The notes under the pieces: model-generated
Seen by the model: only the letters and a program-made list of their open reading frames with translations
The model's database searches: none
Told to the model about the DNA's origin: nothing
In this document: in pieces, positions 1 through 8,984 of the stretch
How the letters are laid out: every line of letters starts with the position of its first letter
Position numbering within the stretch: position 1 is the stretch's first letter
DNA from: Methylomonas sp. LW13
GTDB taxonomy: Bacteria > Pseudomonadota > Gammaproteobacteria > Methylococcales > Methylomonadaceae
Assembly: GCF_016865255.1 (NCBI RefSeq)
Contig: NZ_CP033381.1
Location: 1,488,001-1,552,000, forward strand
Reading direction: 5' to 3'
DNA: 64,000 nucleotides
Position numbers and translations under genes: made by a program

Positions 1-207
1 CTTGATGGAGCGCACTGTGCCGATGTAAGACAACTGGCCGAGCAGAAATGCCAGCAGATCGATCAACAAATCCGGGATTTAACCGCTCTCCGTCAGGTAT
101 TGGAAAGCCTGGTCAACGACTGTCAGCAAACCGCGCCAGCCGCTCATTGCGCTATTCTCGATGCGTTTAGCGATGATGATGCATCACCAACCTCTAATTT
201 TAAGTAA
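1..207 (+). CDS. merR: MerR-family mercury-responsive regulator, C-terminal part
   Basis: Reading frame 1 is open from the first base to TAA at 205-207 and gives the last 68 residues of a MerR-type regulator; the start lies outside the window. Three cysteines, at fragment residues 6, 41 and 50, have the spacing (35 and 9) of the Hg(II)-binding cysteines 82, 117 and 126 of Tn501 MerR, within an antiparallel coiled-coil-like helix. In the family, the dimer binds Hg(II) through these cysteines and untwists the mer promoter to start transcription. Here the gene runs in the same direction as merT rather than divergently as in Tn21/Tn501. The tail after the third cysteine is short and acidic. Confidence 0.85.
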   Translation, partial: LDGAHCADVRQLAEQKCQQIDQQIRDLTALRQVLESLVNDCQQTAPAAHCAILDAFSDDDASPTSNFK

Positions 208-222
208 GACACCACCGTCCAC

Positions 223-253
223 TTGACTCTGTTCTAAACAACAGGGTTTAGAC
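223..253 (+). promoter_or_regulatory. Candidate mer promoter/MerR operator
   Basis: TTGACT at 223-228 matches a -35 element. A perfect 7-bp dyad, TCTAAAC (233-239) and GTTTAGA (246-252), sits between it and merT. With the 19-bp spacer typical of MerR-controlled promoters the -10 would fall at 248-253 (TTAGAC), a weak match. The layout fits MerR activation by DNA underwinding. The promoter lies 42 bp upstream of the merT start and inside the merR-merT intergenic gap. Confidence 0.55.
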
Positions 254-294
254 TCCTTGCCAACATTTAGCATGGTTTGGCTTAGGAGATTGGC

Positions 295-663
295 ATGAAT
301 ACAGACCCTGAAACGCCCTTAAAAACTCCGTCATGGTTAGGTATCGGCGCCTTGTTGGCCGCTGTAGGGGCTTCGGCCTGTTGTGTCGGGCCATTTTTGC
401 TGTTGTCGTTAGGTATTGGCGGCGCATGGATTAGCACGCTAACGGCTATGGAACCGGTCCGGCCATTTTTTATCATCCTGACCCTGGCCTTTATGGCTTT
501 AGGGTATCGAAAACTCTATCTAACGCCTCACCACTGTGAAGAAGGTGAAAACTGTGCCACATCCGACATTCAACGCCGACAACGCCTACTGTTTTGGTTG
601 AGTTCCGCATTCATTTTGATATTGCTGGCCTTTCCCTGGTTAGCGCCTTTTTTCATGGCTTGA
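295..663 (+). CDS. merT: Mercuric ion transporter MerT
   Basis: A 122-residue inner-membrane protein of usual MerT length. The first membrane helix carries the vicinal Cys29-Cys30 pair (ASACCVGPF). A second pair, Cys81 and Cys87, lies in the loop after the second helix with the 6-residue spacing seen in Tn501 MerT, and a third helix ends the protein. In the family the helix-1 pair receives Hg(II) from MerP and the second pair hands it to the cytosol. The ATG follows an AGGAGA ribosome site at 283-288. merP follows 12 bp downstream, so the genes should be co-transcribed. No merA reductase is seen between here and the tra genes, so uptake without a local reductase would be unusual unless merA is elsewhere. 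Confidence 0.9.
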   Translation: MNTDPETPLKTPSWLGIGALLAAVGASACCVGPFLLLSLGIGGAWISTLTAMEPVRPFFIILTLAFMALGYRKLYLTPHHCEEGENCATSDIQRRQRLLFWLSSAFILILLAFPWLAPFFMA

Positions 664-675
664 GAGGATTCATAT

Positions 676-1002
676 ATGACCATTAAATCCAGTTTGTTTA
701 TTTTAAGCTTGTCATCAAGTGTGTTGTGGATGCCGGCAGCTCATGCTGAAACGACTGTTGCACTGCCAAACCAGCAGCAAACGGTGACGCTGAACACAGA
801 AAATATGACCTGTGCCATGTGTACAGTCACCATCAAGAAGGCCTTGCAGAAAGTCGAAGGCGTACAAGAAGTGACTGTCGATTATGATGCCAAAACGGCC
901 GTGGTTACTTTCGACAGTCGCAAAACCAATAGCGCCGCCTTGATCAAAGCCACGACGGATGCCGGTTATCCGGGTTCCCTGGTTACACCTATTACCCGAT
1001 AA
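676..1002 (+). CDS. merP: Periplasmic mercury-binding protein MerP
   Basis: A 108-residue protein with an N-terminal signal peptide (hydrophobic to about residue 20, AHA cleavage site near 24) followed by one heavy-metal-associated domain. The metal motif is MTCAMC with Cys46 and Cys49, the GMTCxxC-type Hg(II) site. MerP proteins scavenge Hg(II) in the periplasm and pass it to MerT. The HMA domain is slightly longer at its N-terminus than in Tn21 MerP. It lies between merT and an Fe-S/CopZ-like gene in one apparent operon. Confidence 0.9.
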   Translation: MTIKSSLFILSLSSSVLWMPAAHAETTVALPNQQQTVTLNTENMTCAMCTVTIKKALQKVEGVQEVTVDYDAKTAVVTFDSRKTNSAALIKATTDAGYPGSLVTPITR

Positions 1003-1019
1003 GGCCGAGGATAGCGTTT

Positions 1020-1451
1020 ATGTCTGATTGCTGCTGCCCAAGTACATCCACCAAAACCAAACAGATTTGTCCTGAATGCGGTTCCTCGTGCAAAAGCGTC
1101 GGCATGCCGACGCTGTACCATCAGGTACGGTTTCCCGAGAATCAGTCAATCGTCATTGACAGCTATTATTTTTGTCCGGCAAAAACCTGTCCGATTGCTT
1201 ACTTTGCCAACGCAGGAAACATCATTCCCAAACAACACTTACGAAGCTATCAAGCGATTCAGAACGACGCGCTGTGTTACTGCTTTGACATAGACACTGA
1301 GCAGTATTTATCAGCGTTAAAAGATCGACGGGCAGAAGCGATCAAAGCTTTCGTCATGCAACGTACCAAAGCCGGCGAATGCGCCTGCGAAATCAGAAAT
1401 CCATCAGGTCAGTGCTGTTTGGCCAACTTGAAGCGTTTGGTAAATCAATGA
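1020..1451 (+). CDS. CopZ-like zinc/[2Fe-2S] protein in mer cluster
   Basis: A 143-residue cysteine-rich soluble protein. The first half has a CCC run, CPECGSSC and a later CPAKTC motif, resembling the zinc-binding domain of Archaeoglobus CopZ. The second half has ALCYCF, ECACEIRNPSGQCC and a basic helical end, resembling a BFD-like [2Fe-2S] domain. Unlike Archaeoglobus CopZ there is no HMA domain on this chain; the preceding merP supplies one as a separate protein. The gene starts 17 bp after merP. A role in mercury or thiol/redox chemistry is inferred from context; the reaction is unknown. Confidence 0.7.
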   Translation: MSDCCCPSTSTKTKQICPECGSSCKSVGMPTLYHQVRFPENQSIVIDSYYFCPAKTCPIAYFANAGNIIPKQHLRSYQAIQNDALCYCFDIDTEQYLSALKDRRAEAIKAFVMQRTKAGECACEIRNPSGQCCLANLKRLVNQ

Positions 1452-1563
1452 CAGGAACCAGACATATTGAAACTGGATTTTAGACTCGGCGATTAAGCGC
1501 TTTTATCTGAACAGAAACCTTAAATTCGTTTAAAGCGCGCAATAAACATGGCATTTAACGGCC

Positions 1564-2046
1564 TCAATTGGCGGTCGGGTTTGTATTGGATTCGAGACTT
1601 TTTCGATAACGCTGCATCGCATCGCGGATCTTTCCTAGTTGATCGAGCTGTTGCCGAATATGGGCAAACTCGGTTTCCAGTTCTTCGACTAATTCGGCCT
1701 CCCAGGCGGGTTCGCCTTTTAGCATGTTACCAAGCGGATAACGATAGCCACGGCCTTTCTTAACGTACTGCGCAATGGGCCTGGTCTGACCGTTTTGCCG
1801 CAACGTGGCCATGCGATACCACTCAATGCTGAAAGCTCGTTGGTTTTCCCGGCAGCGAATGCGGACGCCGATTCGGCCCGATTCGCTTTTGCTGTGTTTC
1901 TGGCGCTGGCTTTTCATTTGGCGCCAATAATCATCGACCAATACTTTGGCTTGCGCCTGGAGATGATCGCACCGGGTTTCGATCCAATGCAGCAGGTCTT
2001 GTTCTGTGAGATTGAATTGAGTGTTGACAGGTTGTTCGCTTGACAT
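1564..2046 (-). CDS. MobI-like conjugative mobilization protein
   Basis: A 160-residue protein, hydrophilic and helical, with a basic middle (residues about 45-100, including a GRIGVRIRCRENQ stretch) and a coiled-coil-like acidic C-terminal third. It resembles MobI(A/C) proteins of SXT/R391 and IncA/C elements, which act at the origin of transfer. This is recognised from overall pattern and context, not a diagnostic motif. It is transcribed away from traF, with the repeat-rich gap 2047-2535 upstream of its start, the place where oriT lies next to mobI in SXT-type elements. Confidence 0.5.
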   Translation of the reverse strand: MSSEQPVNTQFNLTEQDLLHWIETRCDHLQAQAKVLVDDYWRQMKSQRQKHSKSESGRIGVRIRCRENQRAFSIEWYRMATLRQNGQTRPIAQYVKKGRGYRYPLGNMLKGEPAWEAELVEELETEFAHIRQQLDQLGKIRDAMQRYRKSLESNTNPTAN

Positions 2047-2535
2047 GAATTTTCCTATTACTTAACTGTAGGGATAGGCATGGACAATGCCTAACGGGAT
2101 TTTCTATTCATTGCGAGCCTTGGAAAGCGCCTTACTGCATAGCCATTTGCAAATTGAATCCCTACCACAGTAGGCATATCACTGTCATTTTATCGAGGGT
2201 TCATTTAGGCATTGCCTTCGCAAAACGGCGTGACTCATGCCTACCTAGGAAATAACATCGGATTACAGGCCGGTTAACGACCGTTACGTTTCCCTACTAC
2301 AGTAGGGAAATCGAAAGTCGAATTCCTGTTGGGATTTGCGGGCTATCATCCGTTCGCAATAACGTCGGCATTTTATGCAACCGATATGGGACGCCGATTG
2401 CAGTTGACGACGAATTCGCGATCTCCTGCTGTTACGGTCGCGTTCTGCGATAGCTTTTCGAGCCATCTTGCAGCTGATGGCGTTTTCGACGTCAGCTGCA
2501 AAAGTCGCTGGGAAGATCTGACGGACAATGGCGCG
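2047..2535. repeat. Intergenic repeat cluster; candidate oriT/control region
   Basis: This 489-bp gap between the divergent MobI-like gene and traF holds several inverted repeats. TAGGCAT (2075-2081) pairs with ATGCCTA (2087-2093). CCTAC (2161-2165) pairs with GTAGG (2170-2174). TAGGCAT recurs at 2171-2177 and 2206-2212, and ATGCCTA at 2237-2243. A perfect 10-bp-arm palindrome, TTTCCCTACT/AGTAGGGAAA, spans 2289-2310. An open frame runs from 2329 into traF but lacks a signal-peptide-like start, so it is treated as non-coding. oriT function is an inference from the neighbours. Confidence 0.45.
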
Positions 2536-3546
2536 ATGAACCGAAATGTCATTTCTTTGCCGATCATCATGAGCTTGTGTCTCAGTTCCTCACTGGCGAT
2601 GGGTAAAGACAACGCGCCCGAGGTTTCCTATTTCGCCGACAAACAGCGCGGCTGGTTTTGGTATGAGGTGTTGCCGGAGCCGGTTAAAAAACCTCAACCC
2701 GAAACTCAAGCTGATCAGGAAGAACCCAGGCATGACAGCAAACCACCCAGCGTCGTTCAGACTCCAATTGAACCCAAAACACAAACCAATCCCTCTGCTG
2801 AACCCCAACCACTGTCCTCGGCATGGTTGAAGCAAAACTTGGAGCATTACCTGAACCAGGCCATTGATGATCCCACCCAAGAGAATGTTGCGGCGTTTTA
2901 TTACCTGCAGCGGGTGATGATGGATAAAGCCGAGCGCTTTACCAACGCCGCGCGTTATGTGGTGATGTCTGATCCGCAACTCGATGAAACCGTGCGTCGT
3001 CCGGTGGCAACTTATGCGGCCAATGAAGCCAATCATCAGGCCGGCGTGGTGGCCGAACGCGCCTTGAAGTCGATTGCCGCCCAAGCAGGCATTTTGTTTT
3101 TCTTCCGGTCCGATTGTCCTTATTGCCATGTGCAGGCGCCGATTTTAGCGATGCTGGAAAACGCTTATGGATTCAAAATTTATCCCGTGTCGCTGGATGG
3201 TTTACCGATGCCGAATGGCATTTTCAGTCAGTTCAAACGCGATCAAGGTCAGGCTGCAATGTTGGGCGTTGAACAGACACCAGCGCTGTTTCTGATGAAA
3301 CCGCCCAAGCAGATTGTGCCGTTGGCGCAAGGCGCCTTGTCGCTGGAAGAAATCACCGGTCGTATTCTGTTGGCGGCCAAGGAAGCGGGATGGATCGATG
3401 CTTCGCAATACCAAACCACCCAGGGCATTCGTAATACGCCGATGTTGTTACCGGCCGCCGGTAGCATCAGCCCTGCGGCCACTCAAGATCCACTGTCATT
3501 GATCCAGGCACTGCAACGCAGTGCGCAAATGGGGAGCACGCCATGA
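2536..3546 (+). CDS. traF: Conjugal transfer pilus assembly protein TraF
   Basis: A 336-residue protein when started at ATG 2536, which gives a proper signal peptide (hydrophobic run then SLAMG). The same frame is open upstream to 2329, but that part is not secretory and is discounted. The N-terminal half has a proline-rich linker (residues about 45-95). The C-terminal half is thioredoxin-like with DCPYCH near residue 193 and a cis-proline-like TPALFL motif. In F-type T4SS, TraF is a periplasmic protein needed for pilus assembly with TraH. The stop overlaps the traH start (ATGA), so translation is coupled. Confidence 0.88.
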   Translation: MNRNVISLPIIMSLCLSSSLAMGKDNAPEVSYFADKQRGWFWYEVLPEPVKKPQPETQADQEEPRHDSKPPSVVQTPIEPKTQTNPSAEPQPLSSAWLKQNLEHYLNQAIDDPTQENVAAFYYLQRVMMDKAERFTNAARYVVMSDPQLDETVRRPVATYAANEANHQAGVVAERALKSIAAQAGILFFFRSDCPYCHVQAPILAMLENAYGFKIYPVSLDGLPMPNGIFSQFKRDQGQAAMLGVEQTPALFLMKPPKQIVPLAQGALSLEEITGRILLAAKEAGWIDASQYQTTQGIRNTPMLLPAAGSISPAATQDPLSLIQALQRSAQMGSTP

Positions 3547-4994
3547 CGTCGTTTACGTTTCGATTACGCTATCGTCAGATCTTAGTGTTGATTTTGTTGG
3601 TTGAGAGTGCCGTTCCAGCCTATGCCGACCTGCAACAGGAAATGGACAGCATGTTTGGTACCATGACCAATTTCACGGCACCGACCGCCCATTTGGGACA
3701 GCGCCGTGGCGTGATTACCGGCGGTAGCTTGGTGGCGCGCAATGGTATCACCAACACCAACCTGGTGTCGTTCGTGCCACCGTCGTTCAGTGCCGGTTGT
3801 GGCGGCATCGATTTGTTCGCCGGCAGTTTCAGTTTCATCAACTTCAACCAGTTCGTGCAATTGATGCGCAACGTGGCCGGTAATGCGGCGGGTTATGCGT
3901 TTCAGTTGGCCGTGGGTGCCATGTGTCCCTGGTGTGCGTCGGTGATGACTGACCTGCAAAAGAAAATCCAGGAAATGAACCAGATGTTCAGCAACTCCTG
4001 CCGGTTGGCACAAGGCTTAGTCAACGATACGGTCAAAGCCTTCGATCTGCAGAGTAAAACCAATCTGTCCAATGCCTCGTTTACCCAGGGTATTTCGGAT
4101 GTGTTTTCCAGCTGGACCAATACCAGTACTCTGGGTGATCCGGTTCAGCAGATCAAGCAGAACGACCCGACGGATATGACCAAGATCATTCAGGGCAATC
4201 TGGTCTGGCGGGCGTTGGTCAATCAAAATGCCGGCGGTTGGTTCCGCTTCGGCGGCAACAATTTGCTGGAAGCGGCGATGAGTATTTCCGGTACCGTGAT
4301 CGTCGATGCGCCTCAAGCCGCGCCCGACGGCAAAGGCGAAAACAATGCAGTCAGCGCGCCGCCGCCGGTGCTGCGGATCAAGGATCTGATGTACGGCAAT
4401 GACGCCGGCAATAGTTATCAAACCGTCAGGATGTACACCTGTTCGGATGGACACGATGCCGATCAGTGTCTGAAACCCATCGTCCAAAACGTCAATCTGG
4501 TCGGCTTGAAGCAGCGGGTGATGGACATCCTGCTGGGTTCAGCCAATAGCGGTAACGGCCTCATCTACAAATTCTCGACCAACTCCGGTCAAATCACTGA
4601 CAGCGAAAAAGCCTTCATGCAAACCGTGCCGGATGCCATCGGCGGCATGATCCATAACCTGGCTAGGGAGGACGCCGGCATTGCCAAACTGTGGGCCGAA
4701 GAAGCGGCACCGGTGATTGCCTTGGAATTGGCGCAACTGATCGTTAACGATCTACTGAATGCCGTGCAAACCGCTGCGCACATGAATGACCATGCCTACG
4801 CCAAATTGCTGATGGATGCTCTGAAAGATGCACGCGAGCAAATCCAGGCTGAATACGTCACCATCGCCGGCCGCTACGGCAATCCACAAACCCTGATGGC
4901 GTTCTACCAGCAATTGATGACCACCGTGAAGCCCAAACACTACGGCACCGTGGCGCAATTGCCGGCTTCCGGGATGGCTTGGCCAAGTCCTTAG
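3543..4994 (+). CDS. traH: Conjugal transfer protein TraH
   Basis: A 483-residue exported protein with a signal peptide (residues 1-28, ending AYA). The family-typical CGGIDLFAGSFSFIN segment near residue 85 is followed by CPWCASVM near 130, and the C-terminal half is helical. TraH belongs to the F-type pilus assembly and mating-pair formation subcomplex, in the periplasm and outer membrane, with TraF. The start codon overlaps the end of traF, and traG follows after 62 bp. Length and order match SXT/R391 and F-like systems. Confidence 0.88.
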   Translation: MTSFTFRLRYRQILVLILLVESAVPAYADLQQEMDSMFGTMTNFTAPTAHLGQRRGVITGGSLVARNGITNTNLVSFVPPSFSAGCGGIDLFAGSFSFINFNQFVQLMRNVAGNAAGYAFQLAVGAMCPWCASVMTDLQKKIQEMNQMFSNSCRLAQGLVNDTVKAFDLQSKTNLSNASFTQGISDVFSSWTNTSTLGDPVQQIKQNDPTDMTKIIQGNLVWRALVNQNAGGWFRFGGNNLLEAAMSISGTVIVDAPQAAPDGKGENNAVSAPPPVLRIKDLMYGNDAGNSYQTVRMYTCSDGHDADQCLKPIVQNVNLVGLKQRVMDILLGSANSGNGLIYKFSTNSGQITDSEKAFMQTVPDAIGGMIHNLAREDAGIAKLWAEEAAPVIALELAQLIVNDLLNAVQTAAHMNDHAYAKLLMDALKDAREQIQAEYVTIAGRYGNPQTLMAFYQQLMTTVKPKHYGTVAQLPASGMAWPSP

Positions 4995-5056
4995 TATCTC
5001 GTTTTCCCGTCTCCCATGATGGTTTTCTCCGTCGTTGATTAAAAGGTAGGTTGCCC

Positions 5057-8000
5057 ATGTTTGAAATCTTCTCCGTGGGCGATTCCGCCTATTTGCAAGC
5101 CGTCCTGAATGCGATCGCTATGATTTCCGGTACCGGCGATTACCGCACCGCCGCAGCCGTGGGTGGTTTGATCGGCATCATCATCGTCATGCTCCGGGCT
5201 TTGTTGCAATGGGATGGCCGCGGCATTCGTTATCAGGATTTATTGTTGGCCTATGTGTTGTGGTTGATGTTGTATGCGCCGTCGGTGCGGGTGTCGATCG
5301 AGGATGCCTATACCGGCAGCGTGGTAGTGGTCGACAACGTACCGTTGGGACCAGCGGTGGTGGGTAGTGTGATGTCGAACATGGGTTATCGGACCACACG
5401 TTTGTTCGAACAGGGCTTTGGCACGCCGTCGATGACCGGCAATGGTTTTGCCGACAGTTTGCAGACTTTGACGGCGGTACGGAAGAATCTATTATCACGG
5501 GTGAATCTAGGCGCCGCCAATGTGCCCAATGCCGGCAGCGACATGGAAACCTCGTTTGCCAATTACGTGCGGGAATGTACCTTGACCGGTGTCGATCTAA
5601 ACCTGAAATCGGTGGACGCCATCTTACGCGATGCGGATCCCCTGAATGCCATTCGCTTCGATTCCGACATCTACATGACCCAAATCTATGTCGGCGGCCA
5701 ACCGCAAACCAAAACCTGTACCGATGCCTGGACGGATTTGAGCGTGGTGGCCACCGGTAATTTCACGACGGCGCTGGAAGGGTTGTTGCAACCGACCTTA
5801 GGCCTACCAGCGGCAACAGACACGGTACCAAAAATCCAGGAGGCCTTCGATGCGCTGGCCGGTGCCGGTGTGGTCGATGCCGCCGATTACATGCTGATGT
5901 CGGCGATCATGCCGATGTTCGAAAAAGGCGTCATCGGTCGGCATGAAGACGGCTTGCACTGGAACAAGGCGGCGATGGTCGAGCAAGCCATTCAGCAACG
6001 CAATACTCAATGGGCAGCGGAGCAAACCTTGTTTGCCAAGATCGTCCGGCCCATGATGGCCTTCATCGAGGGATTGAGCTATGCCATCGCGCCGATCATG
6101 GCCTTCGTGGTGATGCTGGGCAATGTCGGGATTCGGATGAATATCGGTTATTTCTCGATGCTGCTGTGGATCCAGTTGTGGATGCCAATACTAGCGGTGA
6201 TCAATCTGTTCATCCAGATGTCGGCCGCCGGCAAAATGGCGGCACTTACTACGGCCACCTACAATCTACCGTCGATGATGGGGATTTACCAACTGGACAT
6301 GGAGTTACAGCAATGGTTGTCGATTGGCGGTATGTTGGCGGCGTCGACGCCGGCGATCACCTTGATGCTGATCTATCGTGGAGCGGTAACCGCCACGCAT
6401 TTTCTGGGACGGATGGATGGCGGCGACACCATTAACGAAAGAATTGCCACGCCCGATGTGATCAGTCCGGCGCCGGTCTTGAATGCCCAGGCGCAACATC
6501 AATACAGTCCGTTGTCTGCGGTTACCCAAACCGGTGTCGACAAAGTGCTGCCGACCTTCACGGCCGGAAAAGACATGAGTGCGGCGGTTTCATCAGCTTA
6601 CAGCGCTTCGGAACAGGCGAGCAGTAGCTTCATGCACAGTGTGTCGTCAACGGCGATGAAATCGGCCAGCATCAGCAGCGATGCCTTTGACAGCCGTTCG
6701 TTGGGCAATCAGATTGCCAGCAGTTCCAGTTATACCGATGCTTATAACCGTCAGTTCGGTGAAGCCTTCGCCAAGAAACACGCCGATACCGGAATTTCCG
6801 CTGATCAGTTCTCAGCGTTGGTGGCCGGCAGTGCCAATGCCGGGGCCAAGCTGGGAAGCGACCAACTCAGCGGCGCAATATCTGGCCGCTTGCAGAACGA
6901 TTTCAAAGTCAGTCAGGACAAGTCCGATGCGATTGCCGCGGACATCAGCCAAACGGTCAACGACAGCCAAGGCTACCAAGCCGGCTTAGCCAAAAGCCTG
7001 GCGATGGATGCACAAACCGGCACCCGAAACGTCGCCTCAATGGGACTGCAAAGTCAATCGTTGTCCTCATTGCAACACAGCGCAACCGATGCCGTATCGG
7101 CCAGCGAATCCTATCAACAAACGCTATCAGCCCAACAACGCTTCGGAACGCAAGCCAGCTTCGGCGCGGCGGAAACGGGTTACAAAATTGCGCATGATCC
7201 CGGCTTGATGGAACGCCTGGATCGTACACTAGACCAATATGGCTTGCGCGGCGATACGCAGCGGCTAGCCTCGCAGTGGAAAGCCGCCGGTTGGATCAGC
7301 GATGCCGATCAAGCCTATGCCGCTGCTGGCATGTCGTTATTGACCGGTTTTTCGTCACCCAGTTACCGCACTCTGGATAATCAACAATCGCACCAGGCGC
7401 AAATCTCGGGTTATCAACTCTTGGGCGACACTTTTAATGCGCCGCAGCCCGATCAAAGCTGGAATGCCAGCCAGAACGAATCGCTGAAGGCCAATGCTCC
7501 GGAAACTGGCAAGGTTCAGACTATTGTCGAACAGGCTCAGATTAAAGACCCACGCGCTGAAACCGAATCGCTAAATCAGCATGCTCAGGCACAGATTCGT
7601 TCAGCGACGGGGAAAATTGCCGGCGGCGAAGCCCGTATCGAAGCGCAGCATGATCGTAATTTGGCTGAGCGTGAACAATATTCAAGCGAAGGCTTTGGGC
7701 AATTGGCAAACGTCAAAGCGGAGCATTTCAGGCAATCCATTGCGGCTGCGGCTAATGACACGCCTTCGGCCGCAGAGGCAACATACGATTACCTGGGAGG
7801 GAGTATTTATAATACCGCCAAGAATATCGAAGCCGTGGGTTCTTCTGGTGCTGAAAGCATTAAAGAATTTACTTCAAATACTACGGAAGCTTACTCGAAC
7901 GGAGCAAGCTTTTGGGATTCGGTAAAATACGGAGCCTCTAAATCTTACTCCGGTTTTATTCAAACTACCCAGGCTTGGGCAGACCAAAGAATTAATGAAA

Positions 8001-8254
8001 TCGGTGACAAATTAACGCCAAGTCAAAAATCATATTACCGAGCAGCAATGTTTGAAGCATTCGCTGGAATATCAGTTGGTGGAGGATATAGCGGAAATTT
8101 GGCCGCAGCAAAACAACAATTGATCAAAGAGGAAGGAGACATTGATGGCAACAATATTTCAAAGTTATTGATGAGTGCAGCCGGCCAAAATCGCATGGAT
8201 CTCATAGATCAGATTAGTAGCTTTAATCGAGCTAGAGGACTAATTAATTATTAA
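5057..8254 (+). CDS. traG: Mating-pair stabilization protein TraG
   Basis: A 1065-residue protein. The ATG at 5057 is preceded by an AAAGGTAGG ribosome site (5042-5050); an in-frame TTG at 5051 is less likely. The N-terminal half has membrane segments near residues 35-55, 60-75, 330-355, 360-385 and 420-445, as in TraG N-terminal domains. The remainder is a long serine/alanine/glutamine-rich helical region likely to lie in the periplasm. In F-like systems the N-terminus helps pilus assembly and the C-terminus mediates mating-pair stabilization and entry exclusion. The last third becomes more AT-rich. It completes the traF-traH-traG block. Confidence 0.85.
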   Translation: MFEIFSVGDSAYLQAVLNAIAMISGTGDYRTAAAVGGLIGIIIVMLRALLQWDGRGIRYQDLLLAYVLWLMLYAPSVRVSIEDAYTGSVVVVDNVPLGPAVVGSVMSNMGYRTTRLFEQGFGTPSMTGNGFADSLQTLTAVRKNLLSRVNLGAANVPNAGSDMETSFANYVRECTLTGVDLNLKSVDAILRDADPLNAIRFDSDIYMTQIYVGGQPQTKTCTDAWTDLSVVATGNFTTALEGLLQPTLGLPAATDTVPKIQEAFDALAGAGVVDAADYMLMSAIMPMFEKGVIGRHEDGLHWNKAAMVEQAIQQRNTQWAAEQTLFAKIVRPMMAFIEGLSYAIAPIMAFVVMLGNVGIRMNIGYFSMLLWIQLWMPILAVINLFIQMSAAGKMAALTTATYNLPSMMGIYQLDMELQQWLSIGGMLAASTPAITLMLIYRGAVTATHFLGRMDGGDTINERIATPDVISPAPVLNAQAQHQYSPLSAVTQTGVDKVLPTFTAGKDMSAAVSSAYSASEQASSSFMHSVSSTAMKSASISSDAFDSRSLGNQIASSSSYTDAYNRQFGEAFAKKHADTGISADQFSALVAGSANAGAKLGSDQLSGAISGRLQNDFKVSQDKSDAIAADISQTVNDSQGYQAGLAKSLAMDAQTGTRNVASMGLQSQSLSSLQHSATDAVSASESYQQTLSAQQRFGTQASFGAAETGYKIAHDPGLMERLDRTLDQYGLRGDTQRLASQWKAAGWISDADQAYAAAGMSLLTGFSSPSYRTLDNQQSHQAQISGYQLLGDTFNAPQPDQSWNASQNESLKANAPETGKVQTIVEQAQIKDPRAETESLNQHAQAQIRSATGKIAGGEARIEAQHDRNLAEREQYSSEGFGQLANVKAEHFRQSIAAAANDTPSAAEATYDYLGGSIYNTAKNIEAVGSSGAESIKEFTSNTTEAYSNGASFWDSVKYGASKSYSGFIQTTQAWADQRINEIGDKLTPSQKSYYRAAMFEAFAGISVGGGYSGNLAAAKQQLIKEEGDIDGNNISKLLMSAAGQNRMDLIDQISSFNRARGLINY

Positions 8255-8264
8255 GAACCATGAA

Positions 8265-8864
8265 TTATTTGTTGCGAAGAATTTGTCCAAAACCAACAAT
8301 AAGCCCTCGCAGAATCATGGCAAATGAGAGCATGATAATTGGTACGGTAAGTTCATTGTTAATGCTCCCCAGTACCCAGGCTACAAGCACTAAGGTAGCC
8401 CAATAGTAATTACTTTCATGGGAAAGACGATTTGCCAATTGTTCAATACACTGAAAAACTAATTCTGCTAATGCTAGAACAGTAAAAGTAACAAAACCAA
8501 AAAGGGCAAATGTAGAAAGTGTTTCAGGCAGCATGTCTTTTGAACTGCCCATGAATGTTAATCCAAATAATCCAGCTGCCAAGCTAAAAAAATTAAAGTG
8601 CTTTGTAGTTAATGTGCGGGTATGAAAACGCTGCAAAAACTTCTGTAATTCACTCGGAAACCGCGCAAACATTGCACCACAAAATGGACAAATCGATTTT
8701 GTTGGTTGCCCGTAATAGGTAATGACGCGCGGCACCATGATTCGATGGCATTCGGGACAATCGACAGTTGCATGATGGCCCTTAAACATTGAGTGATTTG
8801 ATCGAGTTTGAACCGATTGGCTGGGCCGTTTGAACCGATCTGAGAGTGATGACTGTGAAGACAT
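8265..8864 (-). CDS. Zinc-ribbon multi-pass membrane protein, unknown role
   Basis: 199 residues from ATG 8864, which has a GGAG ribosome site 6 nt upstream; in-frame starts at 8876 (ATG) and 8894 (TTG) fit less well. An N-terminal soluble part has CPECH and CPFCG about 25 residues apart, a zinc-ribbon pattern, followed by about four hydrophobic segments. I do not recognise a named family. It ends 10 bp from the end of traG on the opposite strand. In SXT/R391 the entry-exclusion gene eex follows traG, but on the same strand, so an exclusion role is only a positional guess. It is AT-richer than the tra genes. Confidence 0.6.
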   Translation of the reverse strand: MSSQSSLSDRFKRPSQSVQTRSNHSMFKGHHATVDCPECHRIMVPRVITYYGQPTKSICPFCGAMFARFPSELQKFLQRFHTRTLTTKHFNFFSLAAGLFGLTFMGSSKDMLPETLSTFALFGFVTFTVLALAELVFQCIEQLANRLSHESNYYWATLVLVAWVLGSINNELTVPIIMLSFAMILRGLIVGFGQILRNK

Positions 8865-8984
8865 TGTATTCTCCATGCTTAAGCGGTTGGGCAATCCTAC
8901 CGCGAATGAACTAACGTTCCAAGTCGGTTTTTAAATCAAAGCCATTTTTTAGGGCAAAGAAAAATGGCCTGCATAACGACTGGA

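Noticed and set aside
2329-2535. N-terminal extension of the traF frame
   Set aside because: The 69 extra residues lack a signal peptide and overlap the palindrome-rich gap, while ATG 2536 gives a proper export signal.
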